A stretch of 64,000 nt of DNA from Cognatundibacterium crateris (GCF_010078235.1 NZ_JAABOS010000003.1:310001-374000), one strand, 5' to 3'; positions 27,282 through 37,128 are shown, counted from the first letter of the stretch. A program made the numbers and translations. The notes: a model not told the origin generated them from the sequence alone.

Positions 27282-28138
27282 GCAGGCGTGAAATGATGAA
27301 GCTCCAGCCAGCTGCGCAGGTCATCAAACACCGTGCTGGCATCGAGTTCATTGTAAATTTCATGATACATGCCCGCATATTGATGCATGGTCAACAAGGT
27401 GGCGGGCAACTGACTCGCAAAGCGCAGACTGCCGGCCGGATCAACCAGGTGATCATCGCCGGCAAATTGTAGCAATACGGGGATATTCAGGCTGGCAGCT
27501 TGCGCATGACTGTCTTGCATGGCGTCCAGCATGCAATGTAGCAGCCGTGCACTGATGCCGCCATGAACCAGGGCGTCATTCTCATAGGCACGTACTACCT
27601 CAGCATCATGGGTCAGATAACGGGTATGCAGGCCGTTAGGTACCGGCACTCCCGGGAACAGCCGGAGTGCGATCGCAGCCAATAACTGTTGCGCCCGGTT
27701 CATCCGTATTGCCAGCGCGGGTGATGACAGGATCAGTGCGCGTATCTGCACCAGATTGCCGGTCGCCAGCCGGGCTGCGAACAGTCCCCCCATGCTGTGG
27801 CCGAACAGTAGCGGGTCGCTGCCCAGATGGCTACGGAATTCCTGCAACACAGCCTGCGCGTCCTGCAAAATGCGCTGGCTGTCGGGCACATCGCCGCGCC
27901 GTCCGCCGGATTGACCGTGCCCACGATGATCATAGGTTCTGACGCTGAAGCCCAGCCGGTTGAAAAAACGCGCCAGATGCGCATAGCGACCACAGTGTTC
28001 ACCAATACCATGCAAGATCAGCACGCCCTGATCCTGAGCGCTGCCTGCAGACGGGCCCGGCCAGTCTCTGACGAATAAGGGAATTCCATCAGCGCTGATG
28101 TATTCCCATTCCCGGGTTTGTTCGATATGGGCGCTCAT
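27278..28138 (-). CDS. Alpha/beta hydrolase, monoacylglycerol-lipase-like
   Basis: 286 residues. Hydrolase_4 pattern: 'GVLILHGIGEHCGRY' oxyanion loop, 'YDHRGHGQSGG', nucleophile Ser in 'LFGHSMGGL', acid in 'FAGDDHLVDP', and His in 'GMYHEIYNE'. Probably a cytoplasmic serine esterase/lipase (lysophospholipase or monoglyceride lipase class). The DUF1840 gene ends 4 bp before its start, so they are likely co-transcribed. Confidence 0.88.
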   Translation of the reverse strand: MSAHIEQTREWEYISADGIPLFVRDWPGPSAGSAQDQGVLILHGIGEHCGRYAHLARFFNRLGFSVRTYDHRGHGQSGGRRGDVPDSQRILQDAQAVLQEFRSHLGSDPLLFGHSMGGLFAARLATGNLVQIRALILSSPALAIRMNRAQQLLAAIALRLFPGVPVPNGLHTRYLTHDAEVVRAYENDALVHGGISARLLHCMLDAMQDSHAQAASLNIPVLLQFAGDDHLVDPAGSLRFASQLPATLLTMHQYAGMYHEIYNELDASTVFDDLRSWLELHHFTPA

Positions 28139-28142
28139 GCAC

Positions 28143-28487
28143 TCACACTCCCCACATTACCTCTCGCTGCATTTTATTGGCAGCGTGTAGCATTTCGAGT
28201 ACCGGGTAGACCCGGGTGGCAAAGCTTACTGGCTCAGGCTTTTCGTGATCATTGTCGTCACCGTTGGCGTTATGGTGGGCATTCACATCGCGGCTGACTT
28301 CATCGGAAATCGGATGCGCTTTGCTGTCGGCGACGGCGGCGTCAATTTTTTCTATGGCATGTGGCAGTTCAGCGGGCGTAATCACGCCGCGTTCCACATC
28401 TTTGTGCAGGATTTCGAGTATGCGTTTGGCATGCTCTTTGTACATGGTGATCTCGCTTGCTGCTTTTGATTTGAATGTGATCAGCAT
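28143..28487 (-). CDS. DUF1840 family protein
   Basis: 114 residues from the ATG at 28487, with AAGGAGA eight bases upstream. It opens with the family signature 'MLITFKSKAASEITMYKEHA' and ends 'VMWGV' as DUF1840 proteins do. A betaproteobacterial small protein of unknown function. Confidence 0.88.
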   Translation of the reverse strand: MLITFKSKAASEITMYKEHAKRILEILHKDVERGVITPAELPHAIEKIDAAVADSKAHPISDEVSRDVNAHHNANGDDNDHEKPEPVSFATRVYPVLEMLHAANKMQREVMWGV

Positions 28488-28543
28488 GGTCAGTTCTCCT
28501 TGATTTGGGATGGTAGCTATACGTTTTGCACACACCTTGTAGT

Positions 28544-28739
28544 TAGGACTTACGCAAAACCGCCCCAGCTGCGTTATGGCTCCTTGTCGTACATGCGTAC
28601 TGCCTGCGTCGCCAAGGTGTAGCCAGGGTTGCAGGCAACATGTTGCCTGCTGGCGAAACGGACATCGCTTACCAGCGATGTTTCCCACAGCACCAAAGGG
28701 GTTTTAGCCTTGCCGGGACAATTTTGCGTCAGTCCTGTA
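28544..28739. mobile_element. MITE-like element, copy 2
   Basis: About 190 bp, nearly identical to the element at 15807-16001, with ends GGACTTACGCAAAA / TTTTGCGTCAGTCC. One base of the right inverted repeat has changed, and the outer TA is lost on that side, so this copy is older or decayed. It fills the gap between the DUF1840 gene and the lipoprotein gene; the rest of that gap shows nothing. Confidence 0.7.
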
Positions 28740-28811
28740 GTGTGCAAAATTGCCAACAGGACATAGATTGCAGGCACTTCTATCATAATCCGAATTCTGT
28801 GCCTGAAAGGT

Positions 28812-29339
28812 TCATTTCGATTTATTCACTTTAAAAGATTGCAAAAAATTGTCTGCCACTTCGTCCTGTAAAGCCTGTTCCGGCCCGATAGCCACGAGTT
28901 GATACACCCATTTGCCATCAATGATGAAGCGCGCTGCCATTTTTAAAGGCTGGCCTTGCGGACTGCTGCCGCTGGCGATGATGTGACCGTTAGCCAGTGT
29001 TTGTATTTGTTCGGGTTGGGCGCGCAAATTCGCCAGCATGCCTTCGCGCATGGCTTTGGCAATCAGTCCGGCTTGTCCGGGGTCTGCTACCTGCACACTG
29101 CCAACGGCAAAGCTGATCTGCCCGGCTTCCGCCGCCAGCATATGCATGCTTAACTGTTGTCCCGCCAACTGGACCATTCTGGACATCGATGCTGGTTTAG
29201 CTGGCATTAACACTTGATAAGGCTGCTCGCTGCCTGTTACCTCGCGCCAGTCAAAGCGTGGGCTACACGCGCACAGCAGCAGGCTCAGGGATGCCAGCCA
29301 GGCGTATTTTGCGCATTTTGAAAAAACGAAGTTGTACAC
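28812..29339 (-). CDS. Predicted lipoprotein, unknown function
   Basis: 175 residues from a GTG at 29339 preceded by GAGGTGGA; the longer open frame to 29450 runs into the neighbouring exporter gene and has no signal. Signal sequence and lipobox: 'YAWLASLSLLLCACSPRF', lipidated Cys most likely the second one. The mature part has a 'NGHIIASGSSPQGQP' and 'FIIDGKWVYQLVAIGPE' pattern, resembling small secreted beta proteins. It ends near the EamA gene upstream and may be in its transcript. Confidence 0.7.
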   Translation of the reverse strand: MYNFVFSKCAKYAWLASLSLLLCACSPRFDWREVTGSEQPYQVLMPAKPASMSRMVQLAGQQLSMHMLAAEAGQISFAVGSVQVADPGQAGLIAKAMREGMLANLRAQPEQIQTLANGHIIASGSSPQGQPLKMAARFIIDGKWVYQLVAIGPEQALQDEVADNFLQSFKVNKSK

Positions 29340-29353
29340 AGCTTCCACCTCAC

Positions 29354-30286
29354 TCAGGATTGAAAACGTTTTAAGGCTGCCATGATACCTAAGACCAGCA
29401 GGGCGATCCCAAGCAGGATGGCGGGTGCGGGCCATTCCTGACGCCAGCAATAGGCGTAGGTCAGTGCAGCCAGTGTTTCAAACACGATTAACTGTCCACT
29501 CAGGCCGCGCGGTAATTGCTGACTGGCGTAATTCCACAGCAGGGTGCCGAGCCAGGATGCGAAAAAACCGAGTACCAGCATCAGGCCCAGATAGCGTAAG
29601 GGTTCTGGCCCGGTCAGCCGCAATGCAATTGGCTGGCTGGCATCTTGTAACAGGGTATAGAGCAGCATGCCGGCTGCAGCCAGGGGCAGTGTGGCCAGGC
29701 CCTGGGCGCTGGCCCAGGTGCTGGCTGAAATCTGCGTATGTTGTTGCAGATAGCGACTGTTTTGCAGCGGGTACCAGGTCCAGGCAGCCAGCGCGATACA
29801 GGCCAGTAATGCGCCTTGCCAATAGCTGCGCCATTGTCCGGGATGGAGCTGGGCAAGCTCCGCGCTGTTGACCAGCGCCAGTCCGCCGGCGATCAGTCCC
29901 AGTGGCAACACTAAATGACGCCAGGCGATGTGATGGTCCCCTTCAGTCGCAAATAATTTGGCACAGATCGCAATCACGACTGGCAAGGTGCCGATAATCA
30001 GCGTGGGTAAGGGCGCTCCAGCCAGTTGTATCGCACTGGCCAACGCAGCGTAATAAATCAGATTACCCACCAGTGCCAGCCGGAATGCGCATAACCAGTC
30101 TGTGCGTGTGAGCTGGCGCATCCGACGTCTGTCCAGCCAGGCCGGTAGCAAGGCTATCAGGCCGAAGGCCAGGTAACGACCCAATGATAATTGTATGCCA
30201 GTGTAATCCGGCAAGATCAGGGGAGTGACAAATACCAGACCCCACACTATGCCTGCACTCAGTGCGGCTAATATCCCGCTCAGCAT
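29354..30286 (-). CDS. EamA/DMT-superfamily transporter
   Basis: 310 residues with ten hydrophobic helices in two five-helix repeats, starting 'MLSGILAALSAGIVWGLVFV'. Inner-membrane exporter or permease of metabolites; substrate not predictable. It ends 14 bp before the lipoprotein GTG. Confidence 0.88.
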   Translation of the reverse strand: MLSGILAALSAGIVWGLVFVTPLILPDYTGIQLSLGRYLAFGLIALLPAWLDRRRMRQLTRTDWLCAFRLALVGNLIYYAALASAIQLAGAPLPTLIIGTLPVVIAICAKLFATEGDHHIAWRHLVLPLGLIAGGLALVNSAELAQLHPGQWRSYWQGALLACIALAAWTWYPLQNSRYLQQHTQISASTWASAQGLATLPLAAAGMLLYTLLQDASQPIALRLTGPEPLRYLGLMLVLGFFASWLGTLLWNYASQQLPRGLSGQLIVFETLAALTYAYCWRQEWPAPAILLGIALLVLGIMAALKRFQS

Positions 30287-30508
30287 GAACGTGCCGCAGC
30301 TGGCATAGACCGATAAAAAGCAGAAATAAGGGTAAGCGCTGAACAGAATGGGTTTTGCATGTTTAACCGCATGATAAGGATTGCCTAAGCTTGGCTACAC
30401 TGGGGTATCATAAACCCGAATCTGCATCCTGGTCACATTTGTACAGGATGGCAAACCTTTTCGCTGGAGCCCGTCCGGGACTTCTGCTTATTTTATTCTG
30501 GTGGAGTT

Positions 30509-30883
30509 ATGTCGCTTCGTTCTTCTCTTGCTATTGCTGCAGCACTCTTGTTGTTGACCACAGCTTGTGATCGCCTGGGCCTGGCTGATCCGGCCAAGGA
30601 AGCCGCACAAAAAGAATCCGATGCCAAAGCGACTGGCAGCGCCTGTCGCCATGCCGGACGCGCGATTGAAGATTGTTATGCGCTCAATCCAGATGCTGCA
30701 AGAGCAGCGGTCTACGCAGGCTGGAAAGAAATGAATGACTATATGCGCGAAAATAAGATAGACAACGTCAAACCGGAAATTGCGCCGAACGAGCCGCCGC
30801 TGCCCAAAGCAGAACACAGCGAGGAAGAAAGCTCAGCCTCGGCTTCTGCTTCCGCCTCGGCCTCCGCCAAATCGAAGAAATAA
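30509..30883 (+). CDS. Small lipoprotein with Ser/Ala repeat tail
   Basis: 124 residues. Signal and lipobox 'LAIAAALLLLTTACDRLG'. The middle holds two Cys ('SACRHAGRAIEDCYALNP'), probably a disulfide. The tail 'SASASASASASA' is a low-complexity dipeptide repeat likely to vary in length. A ribosome-binding site GGTGGAG precedes the ATG. Function unknown. The GNAT gene follows 9 bp later on the same strand. Confidence 0.72.
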   Translation: MSLRSSLAIAAALLLLTTACDRLGLADPAKEAAQKESDAKATGSACRHAGRAIEDCYALNPDAARAAVYAGWKEMNDYMRENKIDNVKPEIAPNEPPLPKAEHSEEESSASASASASASAKSKK

Positions 30884-30892
30884 TTTTTAGCG

Positions 30893-31396
30893 ATGCAAAT
30901 CAGGATACGCGCCATGCGCGTTGAAGATGTGCCTGCCGTTTACGCGGTGCAGGCACAAGTCTATGTAGTGGCTATGGTAGAGCCACAATCTCTGTTGCTT
31001 GAACGTTTGCAAGTGGCACCGGATAGCGCATGGGTGGCCGAAGACGCGGCAGGTGTCGGTGCTTACCTGGCTGGCTATCCTTCTGTGACCGGAAAAATCT
31101 CGGCTTTGGGTGCAGACTTTGCACCGGCTTCTGCGGCAAATGCACTGTATTTGCATGATATGGCAGTGGCGCCACGCATGGCTGGTCAAGGGGTGGCAGC
31201 GCGTTTATTCGAGGCGGCAATTCAGCTGGCCAGGCAGCGCAGTTATGCTGCTTTGTGCCTGGTGTCGGTACAAAATACACTTTCCTTCTGGCAGCGTTTT
31301 GGTTTTGAGCAAGAAACTATGCTGACGCCGGAGCAGGAGGCTTTGCTAGCTACCTACTCCGGTTCCGCGTATTACTGCCTCAGGCACCTGCCTTAG
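30893..31396 (+). CDS. GNAT-family N-acetyltransferase
   Basis: 167 residues with the GNAT acetyl-CoA motif A ('YLHDMAVAPRMAGQGVAARLFE') and motif B ('ALCLVSVQNTLSFWQRFGFE'). Substrate unknown. Its last 17 bases overlap the 3' end of the convergent DUF1161 gene. Confidence 0.88.
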   Translation: MQIRIRAMRVEDVPAVYAVQAQVYVVAMVEPQSLLLERLQVAPDSAWVAEDAAGVGAYLAGYPSVTGKISALGADFAPASAANALYLHDMAVAPRMAGQGVAARLFEAAIQLARQRSYAALCLVSVQNTLSFWQRFGFEQETMLTPEQEALLATYSGSAYYCLRHLP

Positions 31397-31667
31397 GCTC
31401 TGCGTCGGCCACATCATTCTTTTTCGCGGTTTTTTTGCGGATATAGATCACCTTTTGGCTACCACCTTCGCACACACCCACCACACGATATTTCGTTTCT
31501 GTATTTTTACTGATCACCTTGAGGGTGTAATCGTGTACGCCTTTGCCATCAAGCTTGGTATTGATTTTTTCTATGATCGCGTCGCAGGCCAGCTTGGCCG
31601 CATGTGCCGGCGCGAATGACAGCAGCATACCGAGTAACAGACCAGTTTTGATCATTGCTTGTTTCAT
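31380..31667 (-). CDS. DUF1161 family periplasmic protein
   Basis: 95 residues with signal peptide ('LLLGMLLSFAPAHA'). The mature protein 'CDAIIEKINTKLDGKGVHDY' and 'VVGVCEGGSQKVIYIRK' matches DUF1161, whose two Cys likely form a disulfide. Function unknown. AGGAG lies just upstream of the ATG. Confidence 0.85.
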   Translation of the reverse strand: MKQAMIKTGLLLGMLLSFAPAHAAKLACDAIIEKINTKLDGKGVHDYTLKVISKNTETKYRVVGVCEGGSQKVIYIRKKTAKKNDVADAEPKAGA

Positions 31668-32060
31668 ACAGGGTTCTCCTCGTAGGTGATGGATGCTTAC
31701 TTGCTTGCTGGTAAAAATTTATTGCTGTTTGACTATGGTGTGAATTCGCGACACTCTGCTCAAAAAGTCCGGAATCACTGCAAGGACTGGCTTACAGTTA
31801 GCCTGAGTGTCCGCTCTCTCCGGCTATGATGGATCACGGAACTGCCTTAAAACAAGGGGGGAAGCATAAGCGCGATGCTTGCCTGAATACGTTTTGAGCG
31901 ACTCCATGATGAAATAAATATTTCCAATAGGAATTAATTGCAATTAACATAGATTTCTCTAGTTGCAATGTCCTATCATTTCACAAAATTTATACAAAGT
32001 GCAATCAGGAAATATGTTGAGAAGCAACACTACTGATCTGACCTGTCTCGAAATTACATC
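31668..32060. other. 393-bp intergenic region between divergent genes
   Basis: It contains the upstream regions of DUF1161 (left) and the sensor kinase (right). The right half is AT-rich with GGAATTAATTGCAATTAAC around 31930, probably promoter sequence. No RNA gene, riboswitch or repeat is recognised. Confidence 0.4.
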
Positions 32061-34250
32061 ATGAAACCTGCAGGAGTACGTACCAGTCGCATTGCACGGG
32101 CATTTGGATTTTGCCTGGTGCTGGCTATTTTGCTGGCCGCCAGTGCATTTATCTGGACCTTAAGGCTGCAGGAAATCCATAAATGGGAGAAACAGGCGGA
32201 AACCTTCAGTCTGGTATTGGCGGAAAACACCAGCCAGCAAATGGACTTCGCCTACACAGCGATTTCCAGTGTGGCCGAACGCATTCAGGATCGCTGGAGT
32301 GTCAGTGCCGAGTATCTGACTAAACAGCTGAGTACCGAAGACTTTCATCAGATGCTCGCTGAAAAAGTTGCCTTGTTCCCTGCCATTGAAGTGATTTCAG
32401 TATTGGATGTACATGGCGACGTCGTCAGCAGCTCCAGACAATTTCCTGCGCCGAAATACAATTTAGCCGACCGCGATTATTTCGAAGCGCAGCGCGACAG
32501 CCCGTCGGTCGGTATTTATTTGAGTAATCCGGTACAGAGTAAAGCGACTGGGGAATGGCTGTTTTTTCTGAGCCATCGCCTGACCGGTAGCGATGGAGAG
32601 TTCATAGGTGTCGTGATTGTGGGTTTGTCGCCGAAATTTTATGCGCAAATGTATGAAAAACTCAGCGTCAATGGCGGTGCCTCGATTTCCCTGTTGCGTG
32701 AAGATTTGACCTATCTGGCGCGCTGGCCGGAAAACAGTGCAGTAATGGGCCAGCGCAATGTGCATGATGCGAGCATGTATCAACGCGTGCATGAGCAGGA
32801 AAAACGTTCCGGCATATTTATCACCGGGCAGGCGCATGGCGCAGAACATGCCAGCGGCACGACACGCATGACGGCGATTAAGACTCTGGATAAGTATCCG
32901 CTGATCCTGAATTTTTCTGTGGATGAAGACGTTTATCTGGCGGACTGGCGCAAAATCAGTATGGCAATTGCAATCGTCACAGCAGGCGCGATTGCGGCGG
33001 TGATAGCTGCATTCCGTATTTTGATTCAGCTATTCTTGCAGCGTGAGCGTGATATGCAGGACATGACTGCATTAAAGCGTGAAGCGGACGTCATTAATCA
33101 GAACCAAACCACCTTGCTGGCGAATCTGACCCAACAACAAACCGCGCTGAAAGTATCCTCAGATCGTCTTACTGCGATATTTGAAAATGCAGCCGACGGT
33201 ATTGTGATGATAGACGATAAGGGTCAGGTTGAAGCCGTCAATCCTGTCGCTGAAGCGATTTATGGTTACAGTGCGCAGGAAGTGATCGGTAAAAACAGCC
33301 AGCTGTTTGCACCGCCAGGTAAGCAGGATTTACTGGAACTCGCCTTATCTCAGCAAAATTTCCAACTTACGGGCAAAGCGCGCCTGGAAACAGAGCGGGT
33401 ACGTAAGGATGGCACACCTTTTCCGGCTGAGTTGTCTATCAGTGCCTACCAGCTTGCTGGCGAACGCAAGCTGATCATCATCGTGCGCGACATTTCAGAA
33501 CGGCGCAAGATAGAGCGCATGAAAGCCGAATTTATTTCCACCGTAAGTCATGAGTTGCGTACGCCGCTGACATCGATTAGAGGTGCACTGGGCTTGATCG
33601 GTGGCGGGGCGATAGGCTTTGTGCCGGAAAAAATGCGTAGTTTGATACAGATCGCTCAAAAAAATAGTGAAAGCCTGACCCGGCTGATCAATGATCTGCT
33701 CGATGTACAGAAAATTGAAGCCGGAAAAATGGATTTTGAATTTGCTTCTTTTCCTTTGCGTCAGTTACTGGACAACGCTATTCAACAGAATCAAAGCATG
33801 GCGGCCAGTCTCGGTGTTTCACTGGTACTCGATGAAGGCGCTGAACCCGAATTGACTGTACTGGGGGCGATGTTGTTGCGGGTCGATGCCGGACGCTTCC
33901 AGCAAGTCATGGCGAATCTGATTTCCAATGCCTGTAAATATTCACCGGACAGCGGGCAAGTCCGTGTCATGACACAAATGATCGCAGCCAATCGGGTTCG
34001 TATCATCGTTGCTGATCAGGGTAATGGCGTCCCTGAAAATTTCCGCGACCGCATATTTGAAAAATTTTCACAGGCGGATTCTTCCGATACCCGCTCTAAG
34101 GGCGGTACCGGTCTGGGACTGGCGATCTCGAAAGTAATCGTGCATTACATGGACGGTGACATCGGCTTCTATAATGCCGCGCCTGAACAAGGTGGCGGCG
34201 CGCATTTTTATATCGACCTGCCTTTGCAGACTGTAACGGTAAAAGCGTAG
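32061..34250 (+). CDS. Hybrid-less membrane sensor histidine kinase (Cache-PAS-HisKA-HATPase)
   Basis: 729 residues. First membrane helix about 13-33; periplasmic Cache domain about 40-285 with the characteristic 'YNLADRDYFEAQRDSPSVGI' motif of ligand-binding Cache sensors; second helix about 298-320; coiled coil; PAS about 370-475 ('FENAADGIVMIDDKGQVEAV'). HisKA follows with His in 'FISTVSHELRTPLTSIRGAL', then HATPase ('NLISNACKYSPDSG', 'DQGNGVPENF', 'GGTGLGLAISKVI'). No receiver domain and no response-regulator gene adjacent, so the partner is elsewhere. Ligand class: small organic molecules. Confidence 0.92.
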   Translation: MKPAGVRTSRIARAFGFCLVLAILLAASAFIWTLRLQEIHKWEKQAETFSLVLAENTSQQMDFAYTAISSVAERIQDRWSVSAEYLTKQLSTEDFHQMLAEKVALFPAIEVISVLDVHGDVVSSSRQFPAPKYNLADRDYFEAQRDSPSVGIYLSNPVQSKATGEWLFFLSHRLTGSDGEFIGVVIVGLSPKFYAQMYEKLSVNGGASISLLREDLTYLARWPENSAVMGQRNVHDASMYQRVHEQEKRSGIFITGQAHGAEHASGTTRMTAIKTLDKYPLILNFSVDEDVYLADWRKISMAIAIVTAGAIAAVIAAFRILIQLFLQRERDMQDMTALKREADVINQNQTTLLANLTQQQTALKVSSDRLTAIFENAADGIVMIDDKGQVEAVNPVAEAIYGYSAQEVIGKNSQLFAPPGKQDLLELALSQQNFQLTGKARLETERVRKDGTPFPAELSISAYQLAGERKLIIIVRDISERRKIERMKAEFISTVSHELRTPLTSIRGALGLIGGGAIGFVPEKMRSLIQIAQKNSESLTRLINDLLDVQKIEAGKMDFEFASFPLRQLLDNAIQQNQSMAASLGVSLVLDEGAEPELTVLGAMLLRVDAGRFQQVMANLISNACKYSPDSGQVRVMTQMIAANRVRIIVADQGNGVPENFRDRIFEKFSQADSSDTRSKGGTGLGLAISKVIVHYMDGDIGFYNAAPEQGGGAHFYIDLPLQTVTVKA

Positions 34251-34293
34251 CGCAAAGCACACCTGGCGTAAGACAGTCAGGCGTGCTTTGCGC
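34250..34293. terminator. Strong hairpin between convergent genes
   Basis: Stem GCGCAAAGCACACCTG / CAGGCGTGCTTTGCGC (one mismatch in 16 bp) between the kinase stop and the DUF1501 stop. No T run on either strand, but the position suits transcript-end formation for both genes. Confidence 0.55.
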
Positions 34294-34298
34294 GGAAC

Positions 34299-35522
34299 TC
34301 AGAGGATGCCCAGATCCTTGCTTTTCACTCCCGCAAACACAGTGTCCAGCTGTTTGCTGTTTAAGCCATACAGACGCGCAAACAGGCCGCCGAATACCGC
34401 CCGGTATTCATTCAAAACCGGATAGTCGCGGTTCTGAAATAATTTACCCGGTGCCGGTATGATTTGCTCACCCGCGATACGACCCTGACCGCGGTCGCGG
34501 TTCAAACCACCGCCCAGCACCCAGTACACCGTGCCATGGCCGTGATCGGTACCACGTTTGCCGTTTTCACGGAAGGTGCGGCCAAATTCACTGATGACGA
34601 CCACCGTGGTGTTTTTCCACTGGCTGCCCATTTCCTCGCGATAGCTTTGCAGACCACGACCCAGCTCTTCAAATTTCCCAGCCAGCGTGCCCTTTGCTCC
34701 ACCCTGATCTACGTGGGTATCCCAGCCACCGACATCAACGAAACCTAGGGCATATTTTTCGCGCATCAGTTTGGCAATCCGCTGAGCTTCCAACGCAAAT
34801 CCTTTGGTCGTGATTGCATTCCTGTTGGCTGAATTCATTTCTTCCTGCAGCTCTTTGATCACGTCGGCGCGGGTCTGGAAGCCTGTGTTGACCTGAGCAC
34901 CGAGTCCGCTGTCGCTATACATTTCGCTGATGATGGCACGCTGGCGCTCATCAACGCTGGTTTTCGACGGGTTCTTCAGGGCCAGGTTGGTGGTACTGGT
35001 CGCCCCTTGCAAAATAAGCGGCAACTGATCGGTAAATGCCATGCTGGCGACACCCTGGCTGCCTTGCAAAACGGTCGAGAGCCGGTTCAGAAACCCAGAA
35101 TGGAAATCGCGGCTGCCTTGTAAGGCTTGTCCCATCTCTATGCTATCCTGGGTCTCAAAGTGGCTGCGCGACAAATCATCGGTTCCGGCAAATGGAATAA
35201 AGCTGGCTTCACCTTGTTGGAACATCGGGTACAAACTCTCGCGCAAGGCTGGGTGCAAGCCCCATTCGCTATTGAGCAATAAGGCGCTGTCAGGCTGATT
35301 GCCAGGGCGCGCGATCGCGATATTCGGTCTGGCGTCATAATAAAACTGACTACTGTGCGGGATCAGGAAGTGACTCGCATCGTATCCACCGCGCAGAAAA
35401 ACCAGCAGAAAACGCGCTTGTGAATTCGCGTTGGCGGCTCCCGCCATCACCTGACTGCTCCAGCTCAGGCCACTGGCACCGGACAGCGCAGCGATGGCGC
35501 TCAAAAATTGACGGCGTTGCAT
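34299..35522 (-). CDS. DUF1501 family protein, Tat-exported
   Basis: 407 residues. The N-terminus 'MQRRQFLSAIAALSGASGL' is a twin-arginine signal. DUF1501 proteins are predicted sulfatase/alkaline-phosphatase-like proteins; 'LVFLRGGYDASHFLIP', 'GGWDTHVDQG' and 'ISEFGRTFRENGKRGTDHGHG' (seen in parts) are family motifs. It is always paired with a DUF1800 protein, here 16 bp upstream. Role unknown, probably cell-envelope. Confidence 0.9.
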   Translation of the reverse strand: MQRRQFLSAIAALSGASGLSWSSQVMAGAANANSQARFLLVFLRGGYDASHFLIPHSSQFYYDARPNIAIARPGNQPDSALLLNSEWGLHPALRESLYPMFQQGEASFIPFAGTDDLSRSHFETQDSIEMGQALQGSRDFHSGFLNRLSTVLQGSQGVASMAFTDQLPLILQGATSTTNLALKNPSKTSVDERQRAIISEMYSDSGLGAQVNTGFQTRADVIKELQEEMNSANRNAITTKGFALEAQRIAKLMREKYALGFVDVGGWDTHVDQGGAKGTLAGKFEELGRGLQSYREEMGSQWKNTTVVVISEFGRTFRENGKRGTDHGHGTVYWVLGGGLNRDRGQGRIAGEQIIPAPGKLFQNRDYPVLNEYRAVFGGLFARLYGLNSKQLDTVFAGVKSKDLGIL

Positions 35523-35538
35523 AGTGGATTCCTTACAA

Positions 35539-37128
35539 TTAACGATGCATCATTTCTGGCGAAGACAGGAAGAACAGATTCCATTCCGTAGGCGAGCCGG
35601 CTTTTCCCAGCGCTTCCTGTGTGCGTGGACTGGTGCTCTTTACCCAGTTTTTCATATAAGCGGAATTGGCCAGGTTGGAGGAGGGAATGCTGGCAGGCGC
35701 AATGGGTGCCGCGCTGCCTTCCGTTTTTTCCGCTTTAAACAGATTCGGACTGCCATTCGCCAGCAGGCGGGCGATTTCAAAACGGGTACTCATCTGGCCC
35801 GGACTGGCCCAGGCACTGGCTGTCATTTGATAGCCATCCGGTGTCTGGCGGCCGTTAAATGGCTGGCCCATGGTATTGAGCCAGTTCAGCAGCGGTGAGG
35901 TATTGGTAATGGCGGAACCATCATAGGCCAGCCTGACATAGGACACGACGTAATGCAGCGGGTCTTTGAATTTTTTACCCAGCGAAGCGATAAATTCCGG
36001 TGAGTCAAATAAGGTACGCAAGGTGAAGGCAATATCGCCATCGCTGCTCAGGAAGCTTTGCGCCATCGCGTTGATCAGGACTTCCGAAGGCTGGTCAGAG
36101 ACAAAGAAATTAGCCAATTTTTGACTGATGAAATGCGCAGTCGCTGGTTGTCTGACCAGCAGGTCCAGCACGTCATCCACTTCTTTCAGACCCTTGCCTT
36201 TGATCGTGCTGCCCAGCAGTTGTTTATCGCCAAAGTCATGCCGCTGCGGATTGAATTCAAACAAACCGCGTCTGACATATAAATGGCTGATTTCATGCTT
36301 AATTTTCGGCGCATCGTTACTCAGATTGACTCCAACGCCGGTCAGTACCCGCGCCAGTTCCTGTACGTCACGCTGGCTGTAGCCGCCATTGACGCCCATG
36401 GTATGCAACTCCATCAGCTCACGCGCATAGTTTTCGTTAATGCGGTTGACCGCATTGTATTCATTGTCCAGATAGCGCAGCATGGCCGGATGAAATACCG
36501 TGGCGCGTAATAAATCGCGGAAATTGCCGAGCGCATTAGGGCGTACCGCATGCTCTTCAAAATCACTTATCATGACACGCAGATTGTGTTTGCTATTGTG
36601 CATGTTGAAGTGATTCATCCAGAACCACGTCAATTGTTCATGCAATTGATTGCTGGCGTAAATCTGTCGTAACAGCGTGCGGCTGGCAGCTTCTTTGGCG
36701 AGCCGGTTCATCTCTTGCTGATATTCTTTGCGCAACGTGTCGTCAGTGCCTTTTTGCTGTTCAGAGGCGATACGTTTTGCCTCCATTTGGCGCACCAGAC
36801 TTTCAAATGAATTCTGAGAAATCGTCAGCGCATTGATCTGATTCTGTATCGCTGGTGGCACCACACTGGTTTGACCACGCAGTTGCTGATCCAGATAGCG
36901 ATCCAGCCCGACTGCCTGCACTTGTTGTTTGGTGCTGAAGTTACTGCCCCAGGTAATGCGGTTCAGTAATGCTTCAGGCGTTACACCCGCTTTGACAAAG
37001 GTATTGGATGGCGGTGGCAAGGCTGGACGTTTGTTTTCACTCTGTGGAGACATCAGAGATTGACATGCGGATAAACCGCAGAGGGCAGCGATGCTGAGAA
37101 TTTTTTGCAGTCTTGTTGCGGTAAACAT
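35539..37128 (-). CDS. DUF1800 family lipoprotein
   Basis: 529 residues. Lipobox 'ALCGLSACQSLM' near the N-terminus. Family motifs: 'LLNRITWGSN', 'EQLTWFWMNHFNMH', 'NYARELMELHTMGVNGGYSQ', 'VQELARVLTG'. It forms the conserved DUF1800-DUF1501 operon with the next gene. The biochemical role is unknown. Confidence 0.9.
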   Translation of the reverse strand: MFTATRLQKILSIAALCGLSACQSLMSPQSENKRPALPPPSNTFVKAGVTPEALLNRITWGSNFSTKQQVQAVGLDRYLDQQLRGQTSVVPPAIQNQINALTISQNSFESLVRQMEAKRIASEQQKGTDDTLRKEYQQEMNRLAKEAASRTLLRQIYASNQLHEQLTWFWMNHFNMHNSKHNLRVMISDFEEHAVRPNALGNFRDLLRATVFHPAMLRYLDNEYNAVNRINENYARELMELHTMGVNGGYSQRDVQELARVLTGVGVNLSNDAPKIKHEISHLYVRRGLFEFNPQRHDFGDKQLLGSTIKGKGLKEVDDVLDLLVRQPATAHFISQKLANFFVSDQPSEVLINAMAQSFLSSDGDIAFTLRTLFDSPEFIASLGKKFKDPLHYVVSYVRLAYDGSAITNTSPLLNWLNTMGQPFNGRQTPDGYQMTASAWASPGQMSTRFEIARLLANGSPNLFKAEKTEGSAAPIAPASIPSSNLANSAYMKNWVKSTSPRTQEALGKAGSPTEWNLFFLSSPEMMHR

